Shown: in pieces, positions 1-10,400 of the stretch
Layout: each line of letters begins with the position of its first letter
How positions within the stretch are numbered: position 1 is the stretch's first letter
Source of the DNA: Lachnoclostridium sp.
GTDB taxonomy: Bacteria > Bacillota > Clostridia > Lachnospirales > Lachnospiraceae
Length of the DNA stretch: 64,000 nucleotides
Direction: 5' to 3'
Assembly (NCBI GenBank): GCA_023665475.1
Contig: JAMPEB010000014.1
Coordinates: forward strand, 1-64,000
The notes under the pieces: generated by a model
What the model was told of the DNA's origin: nothing
Database searches by the model: none
Seen by the model: only the letters and a program-made list of their open reading frames with translations
Made by a program: the position numbers and the translations under genes

Positions 1-133
1 AAGTAAAATCAGGATGAGATAGGGTTAATTTTGTAATTTTATTCTTTGGTGCTGCTGTATAATGATTCCTATAGCAAAATTTAGCATTCCATGGTATGAT
101 AAAGGAGAATGAAATTAGTCATGGAGGATTGGT

Positions 134-886
134 ATGAAAATAGAGCGTGTGGATGACAAAACGGTCAAATGTTTTCTTTCCAATGCGGAATTGGAGGAGT
201 ATGAGATTGATTATAAAGACTTTGTGCTTCGCAGCGACAAAGCGAAAGAGATTGTCAGGGAGATTATAGAGCAGGCGGAAGCCGAGGTGGGTTATAAGCC
301 GCCCAGATTTGCCTTTGACTTACAGATTATGATGCTGCCGGAGCAGGGAATGCTTTTGACTTTTTCCGAGAAAGAGCCTTTTGAGGGCAATGAAGGCACA
401 CAAATTATAGAATATTTAAAACAGGTGAAAAATCTTTTGCAGCAGACCAAGGAAAAAATCGGACAGGCGGCATGCGGTTTTGCAAAAGATACCGCCAATG
501 AAAATCAAAGCACGGAAGGACAGGCAGCCCCGCAGACACCTTCGGATTTTGCGGTCTTTCAATTTAAAAATCTCAGAAATGTTATGGAATACGCATCCTG
601 TCTGCCTAAAACATTTCGGGCGCAGAGCGCATTATATGAGATGCAGGGGGCTTATTATTTATATATGAAGAAAGCGGATGCTTCCTATGAGCGTTACAGC
701 AAAGCCTGTGTGCAGGCATTAGAATTTGCCCGATTATATACTGCGGATGAGAGAGGCCTTTTGGTACTGAAAGAGCATGGGCAGTGCCTGATTGCGGAAA
801 AAGCATTAAAAAAGCTGTATCCTAACACGAAGGAAAATAAGAAGGAGAAATCATGTACGAATGCCCGAACTGCGCGGCTAACTTAA
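134..886 (+). CDS. mecA: MecA-family adaptor protein
   Basis: This is a likely adaptor that delivers substrates to a ClpC-type AAA+ unfoldase in the cytoplasm. The N-terminus (MKIERVDDKTVKCFLS, residues 1-16) matches the MecA substrate-binding domain. The C-terminal half, from about residue 138 (FQFKNLRNVMEYA) through LYEMQGAYYLYM to VLKEHGQ near residue 217, matches the ClpC-binding domain. The length of 250 aa is slightly above that of B. subtilis MecA. GGAGG lies seven bases before the ATG in the context ATGGAGGATTGGT, a form seen before several other genes here. A TATAAT box at 58-63 is plausible but has no good -35. The 3' end overlaps the next gene by 34 nt, so the last residues (about 240-250) are probably not conserved. 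Confidence 0.85.
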   Translation: MKIERVDDKTVKCFLSNAELEEYEIDYKDFVLRSDKAKEIVREIIEQAEAEVGYKPPRFAFDLQIMMLPEQGMLLTFSEKEPFEGNEGTQIIEYLKQVKNLLQQTKEKIGQAACGFAKDTANENQSTEGQAAPQTPSDFAVFQFKNLRNVMEYASCLPKTFRAQSALYEMQGAYYLYMKKADASYERYSKACVQALEFARLYTADERGLLVLKEHGQCLIAEKALKKLYPNTKENKKEKSCTNARTARLT

Positions 887-2553
887 AATTTGACATTGCA
901 AGACAAAAGCTTTATTGTATGCATTGTGATACGACGGTGGATCCTTATCATTTTCAAAAAGATAAGGACGCGGAAGAACAAGTGCTGCCTGAGCACGAAG
1001 GAGATTATGAGGTAACGGTTTTTACCTGTCCGCAGTGCGGGGGAGAGATTATCAGTGAAGATGTTACGGCAGCTACCTTCTGCAGCTTTTGCGGCGGAGC
1101 CACTATTTTGGACAGTCGTATCAGCAGGGAGCGTCGGCCGGAAATCATAATTCCCTTTCAAAAGACAAAGGAAGATTGCAAGAATGCTTACATAAAGATG
1201 ATGCGCCGGGCAATTTTTGCGCCTTCGGAATTAAAGGATGAATTGTACATTCAGAAATTCCGGGGTATTTATATGCCTTATTGGGTATATGATTTTGAGA
1301 AAAAAGGACCTGCGGTTTTTCTGGGAAACCAATCGCAAAGAGATGGGGAGGATATCATCACAATACATTATGAATTACATTGTGATGTGGATGAGGAATA
1401 TAAAGGGATTGCTTATGATGCATCGGCATCTTTTTCGGATAATTTAAGCGCGGCGATTGCCCCTTTTGACATGAAGGCGGTGAAACCTTTTACACCTTCT
1501 TTTCTCAGCGGATTTTATGCGGATACCAATGATGTGGAGAAGGATTTATATTGGGAGGACGCTATAGAAACAGTCACACAGAACGCAGCGGACCGGCTTG
1601 CGGGAAGCCCTGACTGTGCCGCTTATGAGATGTCCGGCGAGAGGTACAGGGAGGCGGTTAAAAATGCGGTGCGTCCCGAAAAAACTACGGTAAGTCTGGC
1701 ATTGCTTCCCGTATGGTTTTTGTCCTATCGGAAGGATGACAGGGTAGTGTATGCCGCGGTGAACGGTCAGACGGGAAAGGCCGTGGCGGATTTGCCCGTG
1801 GACCCCAAAAAATATCTGGCTTCCTCCTTTCTTTTTACAGTGCCTATCTTTATCCTGTTAAATCTGTTTTTTACCATTACCCCTGTGAAAATCCTGTTGA
1901 TTGCGGCGGCGCTCGCCTTAGCCAGCGCTTTTTTGGCAAACCGGCAGATGACCCATTTACTTGCGAAGGAGGCCGGACAGGATGACAAGGGCATTCAGAC
2001 CACGCAGGCATGGTTAAACCAACATATACAGGACGAAACGGATTCCGGAGAGGGACGGGATATTAAAATACGATTCGGTAACAGTGAAAAAGTAGGAATT
2101 AAGGATTGGATCAAGAATGTTTTGCTGACCGGCGGGCTTGTGCTGATTATTTTGATTACACAGATGGCGGTCAGAGGATTCGGCAGGGGAATGCAGATTG
2201 CGATTCGGATAGGAATACTGGGGATTGTTTATTTTTTGGTGCGGTATGTCCTGTTTTCGGATTCCGCCAAGGCTTTTCGCAAATACAGGGTAAGGAGGCG
2301 GGCGTTTGCCAAAAAAATGAATTATATCGGCAATCTGGAAGAGAAGCTTACCACTCTGTTAAAACCGTTTTTAGGAGTCTTTATTGCAATCTTTATTTTT
2401 ATGCTGCACCCGATATATGATTGGATTTACTACATTGGCGCCTGTGCGTGCATGGGCACGGTTCTTTGGTCGTTTGTAGATTTGATTAAACACCATAACC
2501 GATTGAGTACCAGAGAACTGCCTCAGTTTAATATACGGGGAGGAGATATGTGA
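853..2553 (+). CDS. zinc-ribbon polytopic membrane protein
   Basis: This 566-aa protein has two N-terminal zinc ribbons: CPNC (4-7) with CMHC (22-25), and CPQC (59-62) with CSFC (77-80). A soluble middle domain of about 220 residues follows, and then hydrophobic segments near 318-360, 417-437, 445-463 and 500-540. The ribbons should face the cytoplasm. The family is common in Lachnospiraceae and is sometimes misannotated as a PriA helicase, but no helicase motif is visible. AAGGAG precedes the ATG with good spacing. The gene overlaps mecA and is followed after 7 nt by the TPM gene, so the three are probably co-transcribed. The function is unknown; a scaffold or a membrane stress sensor are only guesses. 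Confidence 0.75.
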   Translation: MYECPNCAANLKFDIARQKLYCMHCDTTVDPYHFQKDKDAEEQVLPEHEGDYEVTVFTCPQCGGEIISEDVTAATFCSFCGGATILDSRISRERRPEIIIPFQKTKEDCKNAYIKMMRRAIFAPSELKDELYIQKFRGIYMPYWVYDFEKKGPAVFLGNQSQRDGEDIITIHYELHCDVDEEYKGIAYDASASFSDNLSAAIAPFDMKAVKPFTPSFLSGFYADTNDVEKDLYWEDAIETVTQNAADRLAGSPDCAAYEMSGERYREAVKNAVRPEKTTVSLALLPVWFLSYRKDDRVVYAAVNGQTGKAVADLPVDPKKYLASSFLFTVPIFILLNLFFTITPVKILLIAAALALASAFLANRQMTHLLAKEAGQDDKGIQTTQAWLNQHIQDETDSGEGRDIKIRFGNSEKVGIKDWIKNVLLTGGLVLIILITQMAVRGFGRGMQIAIRIGILGIVYFLVRYVLFSDSAKAFRKYRVRRRAFAKKMNYIGNLEEKLTTLLKPFLGVFIAIFIFMLHPIYDWIYYIGACACMGTVLWSFVDLIKHHNRLSTRELPQFNIRGGDM

Positions 2554-2560
2554 GGTAAAG

Positions 2561-3349
2561 ATGGTGATTGGCAAAGCATATAAACGGTTTGTTTTTACGG
2601 CATTATTTTTGGTATTGTGCTTATTTGTGACAGATGTGTCAGAAATAAGGGCGGAAAGCGCTTGGAGTGTCAATGCAGAGGGTATCAATGAGGGGACGGG
2701 ATATCGTCTGATATTGGAAGACGATGCGGGGCTTTTGACAAGTGAAGAACGCATGACTTTACAGTGGAAGATGGAGCCGATTACGCAATATGGCAATGTG
2801 GCGTTTAAGACGATACGGGAGAATGCCTCTTCTACGGCAGCTTTTGCGGAGAGCTATTACCGCGCAAAGTTCGGAAGAGAAAGCGGTACGCTTTTTTTGA
2901 TAGACATGGACAATCGGAAAATCTGGATTTTCAGTGATGGCGCAATCTATAAAGTCATCAATGAAAACTATGCGGAAACCGTTACGGATAATATATACCG
3001 ATATGCCACCAATGGAGAATATTATAGGTGCAGCGCTCAGGCTTATGATGAAATTTATACCCTGCTTCAGGGAGGCAGGATTTCTCAACCTATGAAGTAT
3101 ATCAGCAATCTGCTGTTGGCGCTGATTCTGGCATTGTTTGCAAATTTTCTGCTGGCCGGCTATATGAGCAAATTGCGGGCGCCCAGTGACAATGAAATTC
3201 TGGACAATGCAGTTGCGGATTTTTCCCATACACCGCCGGAGGCTGTTTATAAATACCAAACCAGACGGCATGCTCCCGGAAGAGGAGGAGGCGGCAGCGG
3301 TGGCGGCGGAGGCGGCAGCAGTGGAGGAGGCGGAGGACACAGCTTCTAA
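2561..3349 (+). CDS. TPM-domain protein with glycine-rich tail
   Basis: This 262-aa protein has a signal peptide or first membrane segment (residues 1-31), a TPM domain with the typical opening LILEDDAGLLTSEE and FLIDMDNRKIWIFSDG near residue 115, and a membrane segment near 180-200. It ends in a Gly/Ser-rich tail and HSF. That tail is characteristic of the YgcG/TPM family, whose members sit at the membrane and are proposed to act in photosystem repair (plants), as phosphatases, or in envelope maintenance. The gene starts 7 nt after the zinc-ribbon gene and is probably the last gene of that operon. The tail is encoded by a GGA/GGC-rich stretch at 3280-3335 that could slip in replication. Confidence 0.75.
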   Translation: MVIGKAYKRFVFTALFLVLCLFVTDVSEIRAESAWSVNAEGINEGTGYRLILEDDAGLLTSEERMTLQWKMEPITQYGNVAFKTIRENASSTAAFAESYYRAKFGRESGTLFLIDMDNRKIWIFSDGAIYKVINENYAETVTDNIYRYATNGEYYRCSAQAYDEIYTLLQGGRISQPMKYISNLLLALILALFANFLLAGYMSKLRAPSDNEILDNAVADFSHTPPEAVYKYQTRRHAPGRGGGGSGGGGGGSSGGGGGHSF

Positions 3350-3367
3350 GGTTGTGGTTATTTGCCA

Positions 3368-3396
3368 TTGAATTATCCGCGAAAAGGGGATATAAT
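3368..3396 (+). promoter_or_regulatory. promoter of proS
   Basis: TTGAAT (3368-3373), a 17-nt spacer and a perfect TATAAT (3391-3396) form a strong vegetative sigma-A-type promoter 47 nt upstream of the proS start. The short leader leaves no room for a T-box. Confidence 0.75.
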
Positions 3397-3442
3397 AGAA
3401 TCTACTATGTTACAGGAAAAATGAGGAGTGAGGAGAAACGAC

Positions 3443-4876
3443 ATGGCAGATAAGAAATTGGTGGAAGAGATTACTTCCATGGATGTGGATTTTGCACAGT
3501 GGTACACGGATGTGGTGAGAAAGGCTGAGTTAATTGATTATACCAGCGTAAAGGGCTGCATGGTTATCAAACCGGCGGGCTATGCTATCTGGGAGCTGAT
3601 TCAAAAACAGTTGGATGAAAGATTTAAAGAGGTAGGAGTCGAAAATGTATATCTGCCCATGTTTATTCCCGAATCTTTATTGCAGAAGGAGAAGGAGCAT
3701 GTAGAAGGTTTTGCCCCGGAGGTGGCATGGGTGACCCATGGCGGCACGAACGAGCTTCAGGAAAGGCTTTGTGTGCGCCCTACTTCCGAGACCTTATTCT
3801 GTGATTTTTATAAAAATGATGTGCATTCCTATAGGGATTTGCCCAGAGTTTATAACCAGTGGTGTTCCGTTGTCCGCTGGGAAAAGGAGACCAGACCGTT
3901 TCTGCGTTCCAGGGAATTTTTATGGCAGGAAGGTCATACGGCTCATGCCACTGCGCAGGAAGCAGAGGAGAGAACCATTCAGATGTTGAATGTGTATGCC
4001 GATTTTTGCGAGCAAGTGCTGGCAATTCCGGTTATCAAGGGACAAAAGACAGAAAAAGAAAAGTTTGCGGGGGCAGAAGCCACCTATGCCATTGAGGCGT
4101 TAATGCATGACGGAAAGGCTCTGCAGTCCGGCACCAGCCATAATTTCGGCGATGGCTTTGCCAAGGCGTTTGGTATTCAGTTTGCGGATAAGGACAACAC
4201 TTTGAAATATGTGTATCAGACTTCATGGGGTATGACCACCAGACTGATCGGCGCCATAATCATGGTTCACGGCGATAACGAAGGATTGGTGCTGCCGCCC
4301 AAAGTTGCGCCCATTCAGGCATGTATCATTCCCATTCAGCAGAAAAAAGAGGGCGTGCTGGATAAAGCATATGAATTGAAGAATCTGCTGTCTAAGAAGT
4401 TTAGGGTGAAGGTAGACGATTCGGATAAGACCCCCGGATGGAAATTCTCGGAAGCAGAGATGCGGGGATATCCCATCCGTATCGAAATCGGGCCTAAAGA
4501 TATCGAAGCAGGCAAGTGCATTATCTGCCGCCGTGACACAAGGGAAAAGATAGAAGTGCCGCTGGAAGAAATCGAAGCAAAGGCAGGGGAAGTCCTTGAC
4601 AGCATGCAGAGGGAAATGCTTGAGAGAGCCAGAATCCACAGGGATGAACATACTTATACCGCAACGAATAAAGAAGAGTTTGAAAGAGTGTTCCGCGAAA
4701 AATCCGGCTTTGTAAAAGCAATGTGGTGCGGCGATACCGAGTGTGAGGAGCAGATAAAGGAAAAATTAAGCGTAACCAGCCGCTGCATGCCTTTTGAGCA
4801 GGAACAAATCGCAGACACCTGTGTATGCTGCGGAAAGCCCGCGAAAAAGATGGTATATTGGGGACGCGCGTACTAA
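3443..4876 (+). CDS. proS: prolyl-tRNA synthetase, archaeal/eukaryotic (type 3) form
   Basis: The enzyme charges tRNA-Pro with proline in the cytoplasm. The class II core is clear: [21 protein letters not shown] (split across the motif 1 region), the RPTSET motif, and the motif 2 arginine in [20 protein letters not shown]. There is no bacterial editing insertion. The C-terminus carries a zinc-binding-like set of cysteines (CGDTEC near 431 and CVCCGK near 459) and ends in the family-typical aromatic WGRAY. The length of 477 aa fits the short type. The start was placed at MADKKL (ATG 3443) because AGGAG lies 7 nt upstream. The GTG at 3428 would overlap the ribosome-binding site. Confidence 0.95.
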   Translation: MADKKLVEEITSMDVDFAQWYTDVVRKAELIDYTSVKGCMVIKPAGYAIWELIQKQLDERFKEVGVENVYLPMFIPESLLQKEKEHVEGFAPEVAWVTHGGTNELQERLCVRPTSETLFCDFYKNDVHSYRDLPRVYNQWCSVVRWEKETRPFLRSREFLWQEGHTAHATAQEAEERTIQMLNVYADFCEQVLAIPVIKGQKTEKEKFAGAEATYAIEALMHDGKALQSGTSHNFGDGFAKAFGIQFADKDNTLKYVYQTSWGMTTRLIGAIIMVHGDNEGLVLPPKVAPIQACIIPIQQKKEGVLDKAYELKNLLSKKFRVKVDDSDKTPGWKFSEAEMRGYPIRIEIGPKDIEAGKCIICRRDTREKIEVPLEEIEAKAGEVLDSMQREMLERARIHRDEHTYTATNKEEFERVFREKSGFVKAMWCGDTECEEQIKEKLSVTSRCMPFEQEQIADTCVCCGKPAKKMVYWGRAY

Positions 4877-4957
4877 GGTATATTTACTGTGTGTATTAGG
4901 TGTTTTTAATAAGCAGACTTAACGAACAAATTATATGAATTCAATAAGGAGAATACT

Positions 4958-5806
4958 ATGACTCATCTTACATATCCCTTGCAGGAACAGGGTTCCCTGT
5001 CCTATGCAAGAATGGAACTTTATATTCAGGAATATTCGGATGCAATGGCGATTGATAAACGGCCTTTGATATTGTTATGCCCCGGTGGAGGGTATGGAAG
5101 AACCTCTGACAGAGAGTCGGAACCTATGGCGCTTAAATTTCTTGCCATGGGATATCATGCAGCGATTCTTCGCTATTCCTGTGCCCCGGCGCAGTATCCT
5201 ACGGCTTTGTTTGAGTTGGCAAGAGCTATGACGGTTATTCGGACCCGCGCGGGGGAGTGGCATATTGATTCGGAAAAAGTTGTGGTACAGGGCTGTTCCG
5301 CGGGAGGACATTTAGCGGCAAGTCTCGGAATGTTCTGGGATGAGGATTTTGTTGCGGAAGGAATCGGTTTGACGGACAAAGACCATGAGATATTGCGCCC
5401 CTATGGTATGGTTTTGTGTTATCCGGTTGTCACATCGGGAGAGTTTGCCCATAAAGGGTCTTTTGAAAAACTGATAGGCGACCAACGGGAAGAGCTCAAA
5501 AAGGAACTTTTGGAAAAATTGTCTTTGGAAAATCAGGTGAGCAGCAAGACCCCCAAGGCATTTATCTGGCACACCTTTACGGACCAGTCGGTGCCCGTGG
5601 AAAACTCCCTGCTTTTGGTCGGCGCGCTCAGAAAGGCTGGGATTTCTACGGAATTTCATATGTATCCTACAGGAGAGCATGGATTGGCATTGGCGAATCA
5701 TCTGACACAAAAGTCGGATGGAGGGGCAGTGCAGGAAGAGTGCAGCACTTGGATAAACTTGGCAGAAACATGGCTGAAGAATCTGTTTACAGGAGCAGCG
5801 GAGTAA
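4958..5806 (+). CDS. alpha/beta hydrolase, acetyl-esterase type
   Basis: This 282-aa cytoplasmic hydrolase has no signal peptide. It carries an oxyanion-hole motif LLCPGGGYG (residues 38-46), the nucleophile elbow GCSAGGH near 110, an acid residue in HTFTDQSVPVE near 208 and the catalytic His in GEHG near 235. This arrangement resembles the BD-FAE/acetyl-xylan-esterase-like family that deacetylates carbohydrates or small esters; the actual substrate is not readable. AAGGAG lies 8 nt before the ATG. It stands alone between proS and the RND operon and ends in a terminator. Confidence 0.8.
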   Translation: MTHLTYPLQEQGSLSYARMELYIQEYSDAMAIDKRPLILLCPGGGYGRTSDRESEPMALKFLAMGYHAAILRYSCAPAQYPTALFELARAMTVIRTRAGEWHIDSEKVVVQGCSAGGHLAASLGMFWDEDFVAEGIGLTDKDHEILRPYGMVLCYPVVTSGEFAHKGSFEKLIGDQREELKKELLEKLSLENQVSSKTPKAFIWHTFTDQSVPVENSLLLVGALRKAGISTEFHMYPTGEHGLALANHLTQKSDGGAVQEECSTWINLAETWLKNLFTGAAE

Positions 5807-5823
5807 ATCTCCACTGCTCTTTT
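5793..5823 (+). terminator. terminator after the esterase gene
   Basis: An 11-bp stem with one C.A mismatch (GAGCAGCGGAG / CTCCACTGCTC) encloses the TAA codon region and is followed by TTTT. It separates the esterase from the RND operon. Confidence 0.75.
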
Positions 5824-5846
5824 ATATTTATTTTATATTATTTTTA

Positions 5847-5874
5847 TTGAATTTTGCTGTAAATGTATTATAAT
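5847..5874 (+). promoter_or_regulatory. promoter of the RND exporter operon
   Basis: TTGAAT (5847-5852), a 16-nt spacer and TATAAT (5869-5874) lie about 65 nt upstream of the adaptor gene in a strongly AT-rich stretch. Confidence 0.6.
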
Positions 5875-5938
5875 AAAAAAGCATTTGACTGTATGAAAAC
5901 AATAAGACAAATAGAGAAAAACAGGAAAGGAGCAGGAA

Positions 5939-7405
5939 ATGTATTATTCAAAGAAGAGAAAATACAGTGGGAGAATTGTGTTTGCACTGATATGTGCTAT
6001 GCTTTTGGCAGGCTGCGGAAATACCGAAACGGTAGGTACGGAAGTGGCGGATATCATAGTAGATATGCAGCAGGCAGATGTGGGAACCTTGACGCTGCAA
6101 AGCAGTTTTGTAGGAACGGTTTCCCCTCAGGAATCGGTGTATGTGATTCCTTTCGCTTCCGGCACCGTCACGGAGGTCAATTATAATGTGGGCGATTATG
6201 TCAATGTGGGGGATGTTTTGTTTAAAATAGATGACGAGGGCGCGCGGATGCAGTTGCAGCAGGCGCAGCTCAGTGCCGAAAGCGCAAGGGAGCAGGTCAA
6301 TATGGCTACCGGCAGCCAGCAGGAATCCACCGATTTACAATTGCAGGCTTCCATCGTGCAGGCGAGGAGTGGTTATGAGCAGGCTCAGATTGCTTATTTT
6401 CAGGTAAAGGATTCTTATGAAGAATTAGATGATACAGTGGAACAGTTTGAAGAGTTAGTGGAAAACTTTGAAGGCGCAATCAGCAGCGGAAATATGACAG
6501 TGGTTAATGCAATGCTGCCGGGAATTCTGGCTTCTCTTCCGAAAGACACAAACACTACTGTATCGGGAAACAGCTCTAATGATAACAGTCCTCAGGCTGT
6601 TTTAGCAAAAGCGAAGACACAGCTTGCCACTCTGCAGACGAGCAGAGACCAATTGCACAACTCCTTTCTTCAGGCGGCGTCCGCATACCGCGCAGCGGAG
6701 GACGGGCTGAAAATTTCAGAGGACTCCATAAAGCTTACACAGGGACAAATCCGTCAGGATACCAACGAACAGACGAAAACCAGCCTGCAGTTAGCACAGA
6801 TCGGAGTGGAAAGTGCAGAATTGGCATTGTCTTATTATACGGTAACAGCGCCTATTTCCGGTGTGGTTCAAAGCCGCAGCGTGGAAGTAAACGGTATTGC
6901 GGGACAGTCCTCCCCCGCCTTTGTCATTGCCAATGAAAACACCATGCAGGTTACTTTTCAGGTAAGCGAATCCGTGAAAAATACCCTCAAAGCAGGAGAT
7001 ACCGTTACGGTAGAGCGCAACGGACAAAATTTTGAGGGCACGGTCACGGAGGTCGGCGTAGCTGTGAACCAGCAGACAGGTCTGTTTCAGGTAAAAGCAA
7101 ACATAAATGCGGATGGCGGCGAACTGCCTGCGGGTGTGTCTGTCAAACTTACGGCGGATACTTATTCCGTAAATAATGTAATATTGATTCCCTATGATGC
7201 GGTTTATTATGACAATACCGGAGCATATGTGTATCTCTGCGTGGATGGCAAAGCAGTAAAAACATATGTGACAACAGGTATTTTTGATGATACAATCATT
7301 GCTGTTATTGACGGTATTTCCAAAGGGGATATTGTGATTACAAGCTGGTCTCCCAGATTGCTGGATGGCGTTTCTGTGAAAGCATCTGATGCAGTTGGAA
7401 AGTAG
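5939..7405 (+). CDS. RND-type efflux adaptor lipoprotein (membrane fusion protein)
   Basis: This is the adaptor of a tripartite-like exporter and is anchored outside the membrane as a lipoprotein (lipobox LLAGC, Cys26). A biotinyl-lipoyl-like half-motif (GTVTEVNYNVGDYVNVGDVLF, split around residues 75-95) is followed by a long coiled-coil hairpin (about 105-285). The second lipoyl half (YYTVTAPISGVVQSRSV) comes next, then beta-barrel and membrane-proximal domains. At 488 aa it is longer than typical HlyD/AcrA proteins because of an insertion rich in Ser/Asn/Thr near 180-215. AAAGGAGCAGGAA precedes the ATG. It lies 11 nt upstream of the pump gene and is certainly in its operon. Confidence 0.88.
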   Translation: MYYSKKRKYSGRIVFALICAMLLAGCGNTETVGTEVADIIVDMQQADVGTLTLQSSFVGTVSPQESVYVIPFASGTVTEVNYNVGDYVNVGDVLFKIDDEGARMQLQQAQLSAESAREQVNMATGSQQESTDLQLQASIVQARSGYEQAQIAYFQVKDSYEELDDTVEQFEELVENFEGAISSGNMTVVNAMLPGILASLPKDTNTTVSGNSSNDNSPQAVLAKAKTQLATLQTSRDQLHNSFLQAASAYRAAEDGLKISEDSIKLTQGQIRQDTNEQTKTSLQLAQIGVESAELALSYYTVTAPISGVVQSRSVEVNGIAGQSSPAFVIANENTMQVTFQVSESVKNTLKAGDTVTVERNGQNFEGTVTEVGVAVNQQTGLFQVKANINADGGELPAGVSVKLTADTYSVNNVILIPYDAVYYDNTGAYVYLCVDGKAVKTYVTTGIFDDTIIAVIDGISKGDIVITSWSPRLLDGVSVKASDAVGK

Positions 7406-7416
7406 AGGGCTGGCGG

Positions 7417-10400
7417 ATGAATCTTACAAAGCTTGCATTAAAACGTCCGGTATCCTGTTTTTTAATGATTTTGGCGTTAGCCGTATTTAGTATTTCTTCC
7501 TTGTTTGGCTTTCGTCTGGAATTGACTCCGGATATCGAGATGCCCATGTTAATCGTTATGGCGACCTATCCCGGAGCTGACCCGGAGAGTGTGGATAAGC
7601 TGGTGGCAACTAAAATTGAGGATGCGGGTGCATCTTTGAGTGGAGTGGACTCCGTCACCACAATGTCCTCGGAAAACTATTGTCTGGTATTGTTTACTTA
7701 TGATTATGGTGTGGACATTGCGGAATGCCACAATGACCTGAGGGCAGCCCTTGAGGTGGCGGCATTGGGTTTCCCGGAGGATGCTTCAGACCCCACTATT
7801 ATCGAAATGAACATGAACAGTGTTCCTGTTTTAGCCATTTCCGTGATTGAAGTGGGTGATGTGGATTTGCTCAAGGTAGTGAACGAATCCGTGGTTCCGG
7901 AACTGGAATCCCTTGCGGGAGTGGCACAGGTCAGTGTCAGCGGCGGCAGCGAGGAATATATCAAAATTGAGTTGGATGAAACGATGCTACGGCAGTATGG
8001 GCTGACCATGTCTTCCGTGGCACAGTTTCTCGGCGCGGTGGATTTTACCTATCCGGCGGGCAGTGTGCAACAGGGTTCGCAGGATATCAGCGTAGCTACT
8101 TCCATGGAATATAATACGGTACAGAAGTTAAAGGAAGTACCGCTTATGACTGCTACAGGCAGCGTCATTATGCTGCAGGATGTAGCGGAAGTTACGCTTT
8201 CTTCCAAAGATGCGGACAGCATGAGCCGCTATAACGGTAAAGATAATGTCAGCATCAGCATTCAGAATAAGAGCAGTTTTGGTACGGTGAATGTCTGCAA
8301 TGATGTAGTAAAAGAGCTGGAAAAGATTCAGAAGGAAAATCCGGCAATTACTTTTGACATTACATATAATGCCAGCGATTCCATTGTGGATTCTCTCTCT
8401 TCCGTGGCGCAGACATTAGCTTTAGGTGTTGTGTTCACTATGTTGGTATTGTTTGTATTCTTTGGAGATTTCAAGGCAAGCCTGATTGTAGGCGCATCCA
8501 TGCCTATATCCTTGTTCCTTACTTTGATTTTAATGAGTTTTATGGGTTTTTCCATGAATATTGTGACTCTGGGCTCCTTGGTTATCGCCATCGGTATGAT
8601 GGTGGATGCTTCCATTGTGGTGATAGAGAGTTGCTTTAGAAAAAAAGAGAAGAAATTGGATTTTAAGGAAGCAGCATTTGAAGGAACGAAAGAAGTAACC
8701 GCTTCCATTATTGCTTCTACTATTACTACCATCGTGGTATACCTGCCTCTGGCGACCATGAAGGGTTTGTCGGGTCAGATATTCTCCCAATTAGGATTTA
8801 CCATTGTATTTGCAATGCTGGCTTCTTTGATAGCGGCTATGATGCTGGTGCCTTTGTTCTATTGTGTGTTTAAACCGACGCCGAAAGAGAATCTGCCCAT
8901 TGATAAACTGCTGGCGAAAATCCATGCAGGCTACCGCAAGCTACTGCGTAAAATTTTGCACAAACGCGCTCTGGCGGTAATCGTTGCTGTGGCGTTAGTT
9001 GCTGTGGCACTGATGATGGCGGGTACTCTTGATATGGAGCTGATGCCCTCCGCTGATGAAGGAATGGTACAGGTGGCGATTAACTTCCGCTCCGGAACTA
9101 CCTTGGAAACGGAGAATGAAGCCATTGAAAAATGGGAGCAGATTGCCAGCGAAGATGAGAATGTTTCCGGTTATTCCGTTTCGGTAGGGAGCGGTTCAAG
9201 CGTTATGTCAACCGGAGGAGGAAGCGCAAATCTGACCGCAAATTTAAAGAAAGACCGCAAGTTATCCACGGCACAGGTAGTGGATAAGTGGAATGAAATT
9301 GCGGCGTCCATGACCAATATGGATATCACTGTGTCCGCCACCGGAAGCAGCATGAGCAGTATGATGAGCACCGGAAGCTATGAGGTAGATCTGCAAGGCG
9401 ATAATATGGAAGAATTAAAGCAGGCCGCGGCTGATTTGCAGACAGAATTGTCCAAGGTGGACGGTGTGATAAAAACGGATAATTCCATGGCAAACGCCAG
9501 CACCATGGCAAGGGTGCAGGTGGACCCCTTAAAGGCAATGCAATATGGTCTGACACCGATTCAGGTTGCCATGACTTTGAATAATGTGCTCAGCGGCGTA
9601 AGCCCTCTGACGATTGCCAGAGAAGGTTCTGAGTATGAGGTGCGCTTAGAGTATCCTAAGGGAATCTATGATGACTTGAATCAGTTGATGGATTTGGGAC
9701 TGAGCACTTCCTTTGGCGTTACCGTGCCGTTGCGCGATATCGCGGAAATCGTATATGTGGACAGTCAGGAAACGATTACCAAGCAGGACGGACTTTATCT
9801 GGTGAGTCTTACGGCAACCTTAACTTCGGATAAAATTTTTGAAGCGCAGAGCGCTATTGAAGAAGTAGTGGCACAGACCGTATTCCCGGAATCCGTTACT
9901 CCGGCGGAGAGTATGATGGTAGAGATGATGTATGAGGAATTTGCCAGCCTCTTTCAGGCAATACTGACAGCAGTATTTCTGGTATTTCTGGTGATGGCAA
10001 TGCAGTTTGAGTCACCCAGATTTTCCATTATGGTCATGCTGTGTATTCCCTTTTCATTGATTGGCTCATTCTTCCTGTTGTTTATTACCGGTTCTACTTT
10101 CAGCATGATATCTTTGATGGGATTTTTGATGCTGATAGGTATTGTGGTAAACAACGGTATTTTGTTTGTGGATTCTACCAATATGTTAAAACAGGAGATG
10201 TCTGTGGAGGATGCTTTGATTGAAACGGGTATTATCAGACTTCGTCCTATTTTGATGACTACGCTGACCACCATTCTTTCCATGGTGCCCATGGGTATGG
10301 CGATAGGCGGCGGCAATGCGATTATGATGCAGGGAATGGCATTGGTTATTATCGGTGGTTTGATTGCATCCACAGCATTGACTCTCATTTTGATTCCTAC

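Noticed and set aside
5863..6186. A 107-codon frame overlapping the efflux adaptor gene
   Set aside because: It lies out of frame with a well-supported lipoprotein and has no recognisable product.
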